Positions 54,815-64,000 are shown, counted from the stretch's first letter. The stretch: DNA of 64,000 nt from Bacteroidota bacterium (GCA_029262775.1 JAJCYR010000006.1:21838-85837); one strand, 5' to 3'. Notes: a model not told the origin generated them from the letters alone. Numbers and translations are program-made.

Positions 54815-57538
54815 ATGAATACGAACCACTCTCCTATACGCACGGCGCTGTTGATCCTGTCTTGGGTCACGCTCCTTACCGTTTTTGTGGCCGCTCCTCT
54901 TCGCGCCCAGACCACGGGCAAAATTGCCGGGATGGTTACCGACTCCGAGTCTGGCACGCCACTACCGGGTGTGAACGTCTTCATAGAGGGGACGACGAAG
55001 GGCACGGCGACGAATTTCGATGGCGAATACACCATAATTGGAGTCAGTCCAGGTACCTACAACATTGTGGCTTCGTTCGTCGGTTTTGCGCAGAAGACGA
55101 TTACAGGTGTCGAGGTGAACGCGGGTCTGACGGCAGAACTCGACATCGTCCTGGCCGAGGAAGTGTTCGAAGGGGAAGAAGTCGTCATTGTGGCAACACG
55201 TCCTGTGGTGCAGAAGGACCTGACAGCTACGACCGCCATTGTCAGTGGGGAGGACATTCGCGCGCTCCCGGTCGAGAATTTTGCGGATGTGATTGCCCTG
55301 CAGGCCGGGGTGGTGGACGGCCACTTCCGCGGCGGGCGCATTGGTGAGGTCGGATACTGGATAGATGGTATGCCGGTCACAGACGTTTTCGACGGCAGCC
55401 TCGGCGTGAGCATTGAGAACAACATGGTAGAAGAACTGCAGGTGGTCACCGGGGCCTTCAATGCCGAATTCGGCCAGGCCATGAGTGGCATCGTGAACAT
55501 TGTCACACGGGATGGACAGAATAATTTCAGTGGGGGACTCCGCGCCTTCGCGGGCGATTACGTGTCTCCGAACAATGACCTGTTCACGAACATTGACGAT
55601 TTTTCGGCAACGGCCGTCCAGAATATCGAGGCCGATCTGTCCGGTCCCATCAAACGGAATCGTTTGTTTTTCAACTCGTCCATCCGGCACTTTACAAACG
55701 ATGGGCATCTATATGGACGCCGTGTATTTCTGCCCGAAGATGTGGGTCTGGACCCGACAGGTCGAGTCGCCCTCCTCAATGAGGCCGGATCGGGTGACAG
55801 CTCCTTTGTTGCGCTGAATCCATTCGAAAAAACCTCGGGCCAGGCCAAGATCACGTGGAAAATCGGCAACATGAAGCTTGCGGCCACCGGTATCGCAAGC
55901 CGCGAAGAGTTCAAAGGGGGGCTGGGCACACAGGACGCCGCTTTTCTGCCCGATGCGCGGCGTGACGAACGGAAAGACGCATTCACCGGCTTTTTGAAGC
56001 TCACCCATACCGTCTCGGCGACGACGTTCTACGAACTGGGCTTCACCCGAACCCTGTCGGAATTTGACTCGAGGATGTTCGAGGACCCGTTTGACGATCG
56101 CTTTCTGGACAACACCTACATCGAATTCACAGACGGGCTCATTACGTCGAATTTCCGGGTGGGTGGAACAGACAATGGCCGTTTCAGCCGGCAGACGAAG
56201 ACCTGGCTCGGCAAACTCGATGTCACGAGCCAGTTGAATCAGCGCAACCAGATCAAGGCGGGTCTCGAATACCGGCAGCATGAACTGGATTTCCTGGACC
56301 AGTTCACTGCTGTGTTTCCGGTGGGAGATCAATTTGAGCGGGCGCTGGTGACCAACGGCGCCTACAACCGTACGCCGACCGAGTTCAGCGCCTATATCCA
56401 AGACAAAATCGAATTCGACGGCCTGATTGTCAACGCCGGACTTCGGTTCGATTACTTCGATTCCGACGGCCCCATTTTCGCCGATGAAACCAACCCGGAT
56501 TTCGTGTTTGAAGAGCGGCGGCAGGAGCTGTCCGACGGTGAAGTATTTACGAGCGCCTCGTCAAAGACGCAGGTCAGTCCGCGTCTCGGTGTTTCCTTTC
56601 CCATCTCAGAGACGGGTGTGGTTCACTTCTCGTACGGTTGGTTTTTTCAGGTCCCGAACTTCGAGTTGTTGTATCGCAATCCGTTCTTCCGGCTGGGAAC
56701 GTCCGGCTCCGGCCTGATTGGGCTGATTGGCAACGCGGATCTGGAACCGCAGAAGACCATCAATGGGGAGATCGGGATCAAGCAGGGACTGGCCGACGGT
56801 GCGACCGTCGAGATCACTGCCTTCTTCCGCGATATCAACGACCTGGCGGGTACAGCTACCGATCCCATCCTGATATCCGGTACGTCGGCTCGCTATGGCA
56901 AATTCGTGAATTCAGACTTCGGATTCGTCCGCGGCATGATCCTGCGCTTCAACCAGCAGGTCACGGGCAATCTGTCGGTGACCACCGACTACACGTTCCA
57001 GGTAGCCAAAGGAAATGCATCGGATCCGGCCGCTGTGTTCAACGCGGCCCAGGCCAAACAGGAGCGTGAACAGCAGATTGTACCCCTCGACTGGGACCAG
57101 ACGCATACCGCCAGTGTGCAGGTCGTATACCGCGATAACAATCTGAATTGGGGGTTCGGGATCATTTCCTCCTTTGGATCCGGGCTGCCCTTTTCGCCGG
57201 TGCAGACCACGCAACAGACCGGTGTCATTCTGCCCACGACCATCCAGCTCAACAGCGAAGAGAAGCCGACCACATGGGATGTCGACCTGACCGCCGACAA
57301 AACGTTCAACATCAACGATGCCACCGTCCAGATCTTCACCAAGATCGACAACGTGTTTGATCGCAAGAATGAGTTCGGCGTGTTTGGCGATACGGGCCGC
57401 GCCACCAACTCCCTGCAGAAACGGGTCGATGCCGCCTCCTTCCAGGGCAACCCGGCCTTCCTGAACCGCTGGTACACCCGTCCCGACTTTTTCTCCGAGC
57501 CCCGACGCGTCACCGTCGGCGTTTCCTACCGCTTTTAG
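54815..57538 (+). CDS. TonB-dependent outer-membrane receptor
   Basis: The 907 residues comprise a signal peptide ending near LRAQTTG, then a carboxypeptidase-like regulatory domain (about 35-110, GKIAGMVTDSESGTPLPGVNVF), a plug domain (RALPVENFADVIALQAGVV, GRIGEVGYWIDGMPV), and a beta barrel. It ends in the aromatic Phe of VTVGVSYRF. It imports a large substrate by TonB energy. It is shorter than SusC receptors and no SusD-like partner lies beside it. It follows the LacI-type gene by two bases. Confidence 0.92.
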   Translation: MNTNHSPIRTALLILSWVTLLTVFVAAPLRAQTTGKIAGMVTDSESGTPLPGVNVFIEGTTKGTATNFDGEYTIIGVSPGTYNIVASFVGFAQKTITGVEVNAGLTAELDIVLAEEVFEGEEVVIVATRPVVQKDLTATTAIVSGEDIRALPVENFADVIALQAGVVDGHFRGGRIGEVGYWIDGMPVTDVFDGSLGVSIENNMVEELQVVTGAFNAEFGQAMSGIVNIVTRDGQNNFSGGLRAFAGDYVSPNNDLFTNIDDFSATAVQNIEADLSGPIKRNRLFFNSSIRHFTNDGHLYGRRVFLPEDVGLDPTGRVALLNEAGSGDSSFVALNPFEKTSGQAKITWKIGNMKLAATGIASREEFKGGLGTQDAAFLPDARRDERKDAFTGFLKLTHTVSATTFYELGFTRTLSEFDSRMFEDPFDDRFLDNTYIEFTDGLITSNFRVGGTDNGRFSRQTKTWLGKLDVTSQLNQRNQIKAGLEYRQHELDFLDQFTAVFPVGDQFERALVTNGAYNRTPTEFSAYIQDKIEFDGLIVNAGLRFDYFDSDGPIFADETNPDFVFEERRQELSDGEVFTSASSKTQVSPRLGVSFPISETGVVHFSYGWFFQVPNFELLYRNPFFRLGTSGSGLIGLIGNADLEPQKTINGEIGIKQGLADGATVEITAFFRDINDLAGTATDPILISGTSARYGKFVNSDFGFVRGMILRFNQQVTGNLSVTTDYTFQVAKGNASDPAAVFNAAQAKQEREQQIVPLDWDQTHTASVQVVYRDNNLNWGFGIISSFGSGLPFSPVQTTQQTGVILPTTIQLNSEEKPTTWDVDLTADKTFNINDATVQIFTKIDNVFDRKNEFGVFGDTGRATNSLQKRVDAASFQGNPAFLNRWYTRPDFFSEPRRVTVGVSYRF

Positions 57539-57540
57539 CC

Positions 57541-60500
57541 ATGTACGCACGCACTACCATCATGGGACGCATTTCCCTGCTCGTTGTCTTCCTGCTGGCG
57601 GGCCCGGCTTCTGATGTCGCGGCCCAGGACAGGTCCAATCTGCCCCAATTCCTGTTCGATTCGCAATTTCGTGGCAGCCGGGACAACGAGAAAAAGAATA
57701 TTCATGACGGCAATCAGATTGCCATCACCTTCTTCAATACGGGTCTGCTGGCAGGCGTTGGCGAAACACGGGGCAACTGGCCCAAAGGCTCGCGCGACTT
57801 CTATATTGGGGATGTGGTTCCGCTCGTTGCTGCTGAAGTGCCCGTGGATTCAAACGGTGACGGCACGGCCGACACACTGATCGTGAAGGCACTCACCCCA
57901 CGCCACCCACGTGCGGGATCGAATACCGATCCTGAAAACCGATCGATTTTCTGGGGCTTTGAGCCCATGGCCGGCTTTGCCAGTAACGAAAACAACAACG
58001 AAAGCCCGGCCATCTCGACAGATCCCACGACGTGGCCCGAGCGCTGGCCGGACGAACCCACGTGGATCGATCCAGAAACTGGCCGCGCGCCTTGGAACGG
58101 CTTCTTTGGACGAGGCATTTTCAACGCCGACCTGGAGTCCTATTTCTGGGTGGATGACCAGTCGGACAAGGAGGTTCAATCCCGATTTCCGACGTTCCAG
58201 GCGGACTCGACCGACGCATCGCGCGATGGAATCGGGCTCGTCATGAAAATGCGCGGTCTGCAATGGACGCAGTTTCTGGCACAGGATGCCCTCTTTTTCA
58301 TCTACGAGGTGACCAATACCGGCACCGTCACGTTCCCCCGCCTTGCCGTTGGGCTGACCGCCGGCACGCTCGCCGGTGGAGACGGTGACTCGCAGGATGA
58401 CCTCGCATTCTTTGACCAGCTCAACCGGATTGTGTATTCGTACGATGCTCCTCCGTTCACAGGCAACGAGGGGCAGAACGTGGGTATTGTCGGGTACGCC
58501 TTCATGGAAAGCCCGGGCAATGAGCTTGACGGCATTGACAACGATGGCGACGGCGATCCATTCGAGGTGCCCGGACGCGACGTTGACGGTTTCCCGTTTG
58601 TGATGGGTGGCCTGGAAGGGGTCGGTAACGTGTTCACGCCCAACGACTTTCAGCCTCGCAACATTCAGCCGGGAGATCCTCTGGTGCTGATTGACCCCGA
58701 CACGTTCAAGCGCAGTATTGTCTACGTTCCGGACAACGGCAGTGAAATCACGGTCAGTTCGCAGGGCGTTTCGTACACGGTAGGTGCCGGCACGCAACTC
58801 GACGAAATCCGTACCATCATCCGCTCCCAGATCGGGCAGCAGGAGGTGGTCGAAAAGAATCTGATCGACGATGACCTGGACGGTCTGATCGATGAGGACC
58901 AGGATCTGCATTTTCTGCGCCGGAAGCAGAATTTTTCGGGCGAAATAGAGGAGCTGCCGCCGGTGCGCTTCAAGAATTACGTAGGATTTGCCGAGGACAT
59001 CCGGGGCCGCACGGGAACACGCCAGGACTCGGTCCGGCACGGTCTGCTGAACCCCATGATCGACGAATCGGGCCAGGACGGCGTGGACAACGATGGGGAT
59101 TGGGATTCTTTTACGGATGACGTCGGTGCCGATGGACTTGCTGGCACGGGCGACGCCGGTGAGGGCGACGGCGTTCCGACACGCGGAGAGCCCAACTTCG
59201 ACGAGGTAGACGTGAACGAAACGGACCAGATTGGGCTTTCCAGTTTCTTTTACTTCACGCCTCCCGGCGGCCTGCGCATGAACGACGATCAACGCCTGTG
59301 GGAGGCCATGACGCCCGGCTTCTTTACGACCAACGAGGAACTCGTGGCACAGCAAAGCCAGGGTGGTGTGGATGGTGACTTCATCTTCGGATCAGGGTAC
59401 TTCCGCCTTGCTCCGGGCCAGACACACCGTTTTTCGCTGGCGCTCGTATTTGGAAACGGCGAGGACTTTGCCCAGAAACTGGCCACCATCACGAACAATG
59501 TGGAGACGGTTCAGGAGATCTACGACCGGAATTACAACTTCGCCCGGCCGCCCGACAAGCCGGTGCTCTCGGCCGTGCCGGGAGACGGCAAGGTGACGCT
59601 GTTCTGGGACTCACGTGCCGAATCTTCGATCGATCCCGTATTGGGTCAGGACTTTCAGGGCTACCGGATTTATAAGAGTACAGACCCCTTTTTCCGGGAC
59701 CCCCGACCCATCACCGATGTGTTTGGGAACCCGTCCCTGCTGGCTCCGATCGCGCAGTTCGACCTGAATGACGGTATCAACGGGCTTTGGTTCGGCGATC
59801 CGACCGTGATGGGCCGCGTTCGTGGCGTGCCGTTCAACCTCGGTGACGACACCGGCCTGTCCCATTCGTTTGTCGATACGGACGTCGAGAACGGGCGCAC
59901 CTATTACTACGCGGTTTCGGCCTACGATCACGGCAGCAATGCCTTCTTCCCGGCCGAGAATTCGCGGACGGCCACCGTGCGGGAGGACGGCACGGTGAAA
60001 ACCGATCTGAACGTGGTGGAAATCGTTCCCAATGCCCCCGTGCTGGGCTTTCAGCGGGGAGGTGTCTCCGAAACGGTAACGCAGATCGCAGGACCCGCGA
60101 CGGGCGAGGTCTTTGTGGAGGTATTGGATCCCCGTATGCTGACCGAAGATACTGAATACACGGTCACGTTTGGCGAGGGCACGTCCTCCTCCACGTTCTC
60201 CGTGGAGCAGGGCGGTTTCGAGGTGGTGACGGACGCGCTTATCAGCGACAACGAGGCGGTCATATTCGATGGTATGCGGCTCATATTCAACAACGACAAG
60301 ACGCAGCGCGACCTGGACCGGACGCGCTGGGCCGATACGACCGGTATGGTGCCGCTGTTCGTGGCCGCCACGAACGTATCGCAGTGGCGATTTACGGGCA
60401 GCATTGTGCCGTTCGATTATGAAATCCGCTTTGGCGCTCCGGGCGACGGACAGTCCATTGGTGGCTTCCAGCTCGGCTCCCGAGGTCCGCAGGCCGTTGC

Positions 60501-61119
60501 TACACCGACCAATTTTACGGTGTTCAACCTGACGGAGGACCGTCCGAGTCCCTTCGTGTTCTTCGAGGCGCAGCCTAACGGCCTTTTTGACAGCGCCACG
60601 GACTTTATTTTCATCTTCGAGCAGGGCGCGGAAGGCCTGCAGCCCACCTTCGCGGTGCGGGTGGACTCCGACCAGGGTAATTTCCCGTCTGCAGGCGATA
60701 CGTTCACCATTGGGACGCGCAAACCATTCAGCGAGAAGGACCGGTTTCGTTACAGCACATTCGCCTCGCGCGTGGACGATACAAGCGCGGCTGCAGGGCT
60801 GGACCGCATCAAGGTGGTGCCCAATCCCTACGTGGCGGCGGCTTCGTTTGAGCGGCCGCTGGCGCCAACCATCACGAGCGGCCGCGGGGAGCGTCGCGTG
60901 GACTTTATCCACCTGCCGCGTGAGGCCACGATCCGGATTTATTCAGCCCGCGGAGAGCTTGTGCGCATTCTGCACCACGACAGTGGTATAGACGACGGTA
61001 CGGTCAGTTGGGATTTACGCACGCGGGCCAATCTGGACGTGGCGTACGGCATTTATTTCTATCACGTCGAAGCACCGGGAGTCGGAGAGAAGACCGGTAA
61101 AATCGCATTGATCAAGTAG
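57541..61119 (+). CDS. large secreted protein with Fn3-like domain and probable T9SS C-terminus
   Basis: The 1192 residues start with a signal peptide (LLVVFLLAGPASDVAAQD). The N-terminal half contains Asp-rich, calcium-binding-like segments at about residues 329-345, 441-457 and 513-540 (DNDGDGDPF, DDDLDGLIDEDQDL and a longer one). A Fn3-like domain lies near 670-815 (KPVLSAVPGDGKVTLFWDS). The last ~110 residues (KVVPNPYVAAASF to KIALIK) look like a T9SS-type sorting module. It starts two bases after the receptor stop and six bases before a PorV/PorQ gene. No enzyme domain is recognised. A role in binding or degrading an exported substrate is inference. Confidence 0.85.
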   Translation: MYARTTIMGRISLLVVFLLAGPASDVAAQDRSNLPQFLFDSQFRGSRDNEKKNIHDGNQIAITFFNTGLLAGVGETRGNWPKGSRDFYIGDVVPLVAAEVPVDSNGDGTADTLIVKALTPRHPRAGSNTDPENRSIFWGFEPMAGFASNENNNESPAISTDPTTWPERWPDEPTWIDPETGRAPWNGFFGRGIFNADLESYFWVDDQSDKEVQSRFPTFQADSTDASRDGIGLVMKMRGLQWTQFLAQDALFFIYEVTNTGTVTFPRLAVGLTAGTLAGGDGDSQDDLAFFDQLNRIVYSYDAPPFTGNEGQNVGIVGYAFMESPGNELDGIDNDGDGDPFEVPGRDVDGFPFVMGGLEGVGNVFTPNDFQPRNIQPGDPLVLIDPDTFKRSIVYVPDNGSEITVSSQGVSYTVGAGTQLDEIRTIIRSQIGQQEVVEKNLIDDDLDGLIDEDQDLHFLRRKQNFSGEIEELPPVRFKNYVGFAEDIRGRTGTRQDSVRHGLLNPMIDESGQDGVDNDGDWDSFTDDVGADGLAGTGDAGEGDGVPTRGEPNFDEVDVNETDQIGLSSFFYFTPPGGLRMNDDQRLWEAMTPGFFTTNEELVAQQSQGGVDGDFIFGSGYFRLAPGQTHRFSLALVFGNGEDFAQKLATITNNVETVQEIYDRNYNFARPPDKPVLSAVPGDGKVTLFWDSRAESSIDPVLGQDFQGYRIYKSTDPFFRDPRPITDVFGNPSLLAPIAQFDLNDGINGLWFGDPTVMGRVRGVPFNLGDDTGLSHSFVDTDVENGRTYYYAVSAYDHGSNAFFPAENSRTATVREDGTVKTDLNVVEIVPNAPVLGFQRGGVSETVTQIAGPATGEVFVEVLDPRMLTEDTEYTVTFGEGTSSSTFSVEQGGFEVVTDALISDNEAVIFDGMRLIFNNDKTQRDLDRTRWADTTGMVPLFVAATNVSQWRFTGSIVPFDYEIRFGAPGDGQSIGGFQLGSRGPQAVATPTNFTVFNLTEDRPSPFVFFEAQPNGLFDSATDFIFIFEQGAEGLQPTFAVRVDSDQGNFPSAGDTFTIGTRKPFSEKDRFRYSTFASRVDDTSAAAGLDRIKVVPNPYVAAASFERPLAPTITSGRGERRVDFIHLPREATIRIYSARGELVRILHHDSGIDDGTVSWDLRTRANLDVAYGIYFYHVEAPGVGEKTGKIALIK

Positions 61120-61125
61120 GGAGCC

Positions 61126-62151
61126 ATGAAGATGCAACCCATCCGACTTATTCCGATTGCCATGCTGATGGTGATTTTTGTGCTTCCTGCAAGAGGACAG
61201 AACAAGGTGGCCACCACAGCGGCGCCCTTCCTGAATATTGCAACGGACGCCCGTGCGGCGGCCATGGGCAGTGCGCAGGTGGCGCTTGAGGGAGGGCCAA
61301 ACGTGGTACACTGGAATCCGGCTACATTGGCCCAGATATCAGGTGAAGGAGCTGTCGATTTTGTTCGCTCCGATTGGTTCATCGATTCGGAATTCTACTA
61401 CATGAGTGCCGGTTTCAAGACACCGATTGCCCATCTCGGTATCAACATCATGGTACTGGACTACGGTGAAATGGAGGTAACGACCATATCCAACCCGGAG
61501 GGTACGGGCGAAACGTTTACGCCCCAGGACATCTCCATCGGCGTGTCGGCGGCCCGGAACGTAACGGATCGATTTTCGGCAGGCGCTACCGTCAAATATG
61601 TACGGCAGAAAATCTGGAACGAAGAGGCTACGGGTACCGGACTGGATCTCGGCGTGTATTACAATACCGGCTACCGCAATCTGCGCATTGGAATGTCCAT
61701 GACGAATTTTGGCTCGGACATGCAGCTCTCGGGCAAGGACCTGCGCCGTGCCATTGATATAGATCCCAATATTGAAGGCAATAATCCGAGGCTGGGAGCC
61801 AGCCTCGAGACCAACGAGTGGCCCATGCCGCTCAGTTTCCGCGTCGGCGTCGCATTTGATGCCGTCGCCAGCGAAACACAACGCGTCACCGTCGCCATCG
61901 ATGCGGTGCATCCGAATGACAATTCGGAGAGTGCCAATTTCGGCGCTGAGTATGCGTTCAGGGAATTCTTCTTCCTCCGCGGAGGATACCGTCAGGCATT
62001 TTCAGACGAAATTGATGACGGTGGACTTACGGGAGGATTTGGACTTCAGTACCAGGTAACCCGCGATGTAATGGCCCATTTCGACTACGTCTTCCAGGAC
62101 TTTGGCGAGTTGGGAACCCCACAGATGTGGACACTCGGTGCGACTTTTTAA
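61126..62151 (+). CDS. PorV/PorQ-family outer-membrane protein
   Basis: The 341 residues comprise a signal peptide (IAMLMVIFVLPARGQN) followed by a barrel-like region with ATDARAAAMGSAQVALEGGPNVVHWNPATLA, the characteristic start of PorV/PorQ proteins. The C-terminus ends in MWTLGATF with the usual terminal Phe. PorV family members assist type IX secretion of proteins with C-terminal sorting signals. It sits between two genes whose products carry such signals, which fits a dedicated export partner. The 36-base gap to the next gene carries a strong ribosome site. Confidence 0.9.
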   Translation: MKMQPIRLIPIAMLMVIFVLPARGQNKVATTAAPFLNIATDARAAAMGSAQVALEGGPNVVHWNPATLAQISGEGAVDFVRSDWFIDSEFYYMSAGFKTPIAHLGINIMVLDYGEMEVTTISNPEGTGETFTPQDISIGVSAARNVTDRFSAGATVKYVRQKIWNEEATGTGLDLGVYYNTGYRNLRIGMSMTNFGSDMQLSGKDLRRAIDIDPNIEGNNPRLGASLETNEWPMPLSFRVGVAFDAVASETQRVTVAIDAVHPNDNSESANFGAEYAFREFFFLRGGYRQAFSDEIDDGGLTGGFGLQYQVTRDVMAHFDYVFQDFGELGTPQMWTLGATF

Positions 62152-62175
62152 CAAACACCACAATATGTACAACAC

Positions 62176-62183
62176 AGGAGGTG
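62176..62183 (+). promoter_or_regulatory. strong ribosome-binding site
   Basis: AGGAGGTG is a near-perfect Shine-Dalgarno sequence four bases before the ATG at 62188. It is much stronger than other visible sites in the window and suggests high translation of the T9SS-sorted protein. Confidence 0.85.
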
Positions 62184-62187
62184 CAAC

Positions 62188-63861
62188 ATGAAGATTGGTA
62201 CCAGATGCCTGGCAGCGCTCGCTTTGTTGCTGTCGCTCTCAGCGACGGCCGAGGCCCAGACTGCCGTGGAAATCACGTTCAGCGTGGACATGACAGGTCC
62301 TATTGCGAACAGCACGTTCGATCCAGCGACCGACGCTGTCACCGTGGCAGGTGATATGAATGGATGGGACAATACAGCCGATACGCTATCGGTCGATCCG
62401 GACAATGCCAACATTTACTCGGGGGTGGTCCGTGACACGCTCGATACTGTCCCTGCTACGCTCGGATTCAAGTTCGTACTGAAGCCGGCTGGTGGGGGAG
62501 ATGTCTGGGAAGATGATCCGAACCGAGAGGTAACGGTCAATGGGACAGAACCTGACGGGGATGGCAATGGATCTATTGAGGTCGAGGCACCAGTGGATTT
62601 CTTCAACCGGGTAGACCCGACATCGCAGACCGCAAATTTCCTGTTGGAGTTCCGTGTCAACATGGGCGTTGCCATAGCACAGGGACGATTCGATCCGAAC
62701 GAGGATGTGGTGACCGTTGCTGGCGGCGATATCAACGGCTGGGACAGCGAGGCAGATACATTGGCTTCGGACTTTCTGGATCCGGACGTCTACTTCAAGT
62801 TGATCGAGGTTACGGACGTTCCTGTGCCCAAGACATCAGAATTCAAGTTTGTCCTGCATGATGTCGAACCGGGCGCTGATCCCATAATTGGATGGGAAGG
62901 ATTTTCCGGCAACCGTGTTGTCTCGCTTACAGGAGATGAAGGACAGCCCAACGCTGAAGGATTTATTGAGGTGTCTGTGCCTGAGGTGTTCTTCGAGAAC
63001 GTCTCATTCGATGACGTGTTTTCAGCGGACACCGACGTGTTCATTGAGGTCGACGCGCGCCCTGCATTCTACTTTCTTACAGATTCGACCTTCCTTCCCC
63101 AGGATGCGCAGACGGGTGATCCCGTGACGAAATTCACGTCAATCTTTGCCAACGGCCCGTTCGTGTCTCCCAATGGGTGGGAAGACTGGGGGCCTGACAA
63201 CCTGGGCTCGATTGCCGAATTGCAGTTGCATGATGATGGTGAAAACGGTGATCTGGTGAAGGACGACTCCGTCTTCACCATGACCATTTCGAAAAAAGCT
63301 GGCGACGCCAATCGCGGCGTTGTCAAGTTCGGCGTTGATGGATTTGACAACGAAGCCCCGGCCGGTAAGGACCGGCTTGTCGTGATCGACGAAGCCAATC
63401 CTCGGGTCAGTCTGGTCTTCGGGGCTGTCATCCAGGCCGATGGTCGGATCGGGGACGACAATGAAATAGGTGGACGGTCCTACGATAAATACATCCTCGT
63501 GGATAATTCAACGACCCCGGCTACTGCTACCGTAGTTCGTCGTGGCGGCGAAGCGGATGGTATTGCCACCGACACGGAAGACGGCGGTGTGCTACCGTCG
63601 CGCATAACACTGCTGCAGAACTACCCGAACCCGTTTGCCCGGACGGCGACGATCGAGTATGAACTGGAGCAGTCGGGCCGTGTTACGCTGCAGGTCTTTG
63701 ACATGCTTGGACGCGAAGTCATGACGTTGTTCGACGGAGTTGTACCGGCAGCACGTCACGCTGTAGAGTTCGATGCATCGAACCTGGCGGGTGGTACCTA
63801 TATCTACCGCCTGCAGACGAAAGACGAGGTCGTCACACGGACCATGGTCGTGCTGAAGTAG
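62188..63861 (+). CDS. T9SS-sorted protein with starch-binding-like modules
   Basis: The 557 residues start with a signal peptide (LAALALLLSLSATAEAQT). Two similar modules follow at about 25-130 and 145-275. Each begins with a strand such as FSVDMTG or FRVNMGV, then (T/N)FDP or RFDP, VTVAGDMNGW or VTVAGGDINGW, with the conserved Trp, as in CBM20/CBM48-type folds. A third segment, about 275-415, contains an IGGRSYDKYILVD end. The C-terminus (NYPNPFARTATIEYELEQSG to TYIYRLQTKDE and a final VLK) is a type A T9SS sorting domain. It is the last gene of the LacI-led cluster. Polysaccharide binding is inference from the modules. Confidence 0.88.
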   Translation: MKIGTRCLAALALLLSLSATAEAQTAVEITFSVDMTGPIANSTFDPATDAVTVAGDMNGWDNTADTLSVDPDNANIYSGVVRDTLDTVPATLGFKFVLKPAGGGDVWEDDPNREVTVNGTEPDGDGNGSIEVEAPVDFFNRVDPTSQTANFLLEFRVNMGVAIAQGRFDPNEDVVTVAGGDINGWDSEADTLASDFLDPDVYFKLIEVTDVPVPKTSEFKFVLHDVEPGADPIIGWEGFSGNRVVSLTGDEGQPNAEGFIEVSVPEVFFENVSFDDVFSADTDVFIEVDARPAFYFLTDSTFLPQDAQTGDPVTKFTSIFANGPFVSPNGWEDWGPDNLGSIAELQLHDDGENGDLVKDDSVFTMTISKKAGDANRGVVKFGVDGFDNEAPAGKDRLVVIDEANPRVSLVFGAVIQADGRIGDDNEIGGRSYDKYILVDNSTTPATATVVRRGGEADGIATDTEDGGVLPSRITLLQNYPNPFARTATIEYELEQSGRVTLQVFDMLGREVMTLFDGVVPAARHAVEFDASNLAGGTYIYRLQTKDEVVTRTMVVLK

Positions 63862-63914
63862 CGCGGCCCGTGTCGCACATCGCGTTGCTGCGCGACGCAC
63901 GAACGCCATGATGA

Positions 63915-63955
63915 GGGGCGGGGGGGGGGGGTGGGCCCCCCCCCCCCCTGAGGGG
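63915..63955. other. poly-G/poly-C low-complexity contig-end sequence
   Basis: A run of about fourteen G is followed by a run of about fourteen C and further G-rich sequence, right before the window end, where base composition and complexity break sharply from the rest. This pattern is typical of sequencing or assembly artefacts at contig ends. I assign it no biology. Confidence 0.75.
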
Positions 63956-64000
63956 GTTGTTGGGGGATGTTTAAAATAGGGCCGGGGGTGAAAAAAGACC

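Noticed and set aside
59611..60912. 433-codon frame opposite the large secreted protein
   Set aside because: Antisense of a well-supported gene. His/Arg-rich and without signal peptide or motif.
1..64000. CRISPR arrays, insertion sequences, prophage, defence islands or rRNA genes
   Set aside because: No repeated spacer pattern, transposase, integrase, Cas, restriction-modification or rRNA sequence was found. The window is mostly housekeeping and envelope genes.

Overview
The window looks like chromosomal DNA of an aerobic member of the Rhodothermota (Bacteroidota-related, Rhodothermales-like). This is inferred from gene content, not from a marker-gene tree. Supporting features are a Kgd-type 2-oxoglutarate dehydrogenase with E2 and E1 domains in one chain, a type III glutamine synthetase, a PorV/PorQ-family protein, a protein with a type IX secretion (T9SS) C-terminal signal, a TonB receptor with a carboxypeptidase-like N-domain, and moderately high GC with dense gene packing. 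The first gene is cut by the window edge. The last ~85 bases are homopolymer-rich and look like a contig-end artefact. No gene-free stretch exceeds about 300 bases, and I see no CRISPR array, insertion sequence, prophage or rRNA.

Layout. 1-10.3 kb: end of a MacB-type ABC permease, tRNA-Pro, a long-chain acyl-CoA synthetase, pyrD, a large secreted peptidase/TolB-propeller/barrel protein, the cell-elongation pair mrdA-rodA and a CAT-anticodon tRNA. 10.5-17.8 kb: an Lrp-type regulator coupled to glutamine synthetase III, a small membrane protein, an ECF sigma factor coupled to purB, the folate/dTMP pair thyA-folA, a small unknown gene and apaG. 17.9-22.7 kb: 2-oxoglutarate:ferredoxin oxidoreductase korAB, ribosomal protein L31 with a clear intrinsic terminator, and a pyrimidine nucleoside phosphorylase. 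22.7-26.8 kb: a tightly overlapping operon of PspA, two unknown coiled-coil proteins, an enoyl-CoA hydratase and a CorC-like membrane protein. 26.8-32.7 kb (minus strand): rdgB-dtd-amidohydrolase-moaA-moaC-floA and an unknown gene, all closely spaced. 32.7-41.9 kb: rpsU, then a minus-strand group of a DUF2795-like gene, a BamA/TamA-like protein, rlmD, an epimerase and kgd. 42-53.7 kb: an M23 peptidase, RidA and a SpoIIE-type phosphatase, an NhaC-type antiporter, phenylalanine hydroxylase, glucan phosphorylase, prmC, a lipoprotein, a nitrilase-superfamily protein, a thioredoxin-like protein and a glycosyltransferase. 53.7-63.9 kb: a LacI-type regulator with a perfect palindromic operator, followed by a TonB receptor, a 1192-residue secreted protein, a PorV/PorQ protein and a T9SS-sorted protein with repeated starch-binding-like modules. 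This last block reads as one co-regulated export/uptake locus, perhaps for alpha-glucans.

Most of the window is housekeeping. The parts most worth a second look are the PspA operon, whose first two products share a C-terminal KTIG[KR]xR peptide; the LacI/TonB/PorV/T9SS locus, which has no SusD; a nitrilase-fold protein with Met where the catalytic Lys is expected; a class-2-like PyrD with a class-1-like catalytic Cys; a KorB with a repeated N-terminal extension; and the coexistence of Kgd and Kor.
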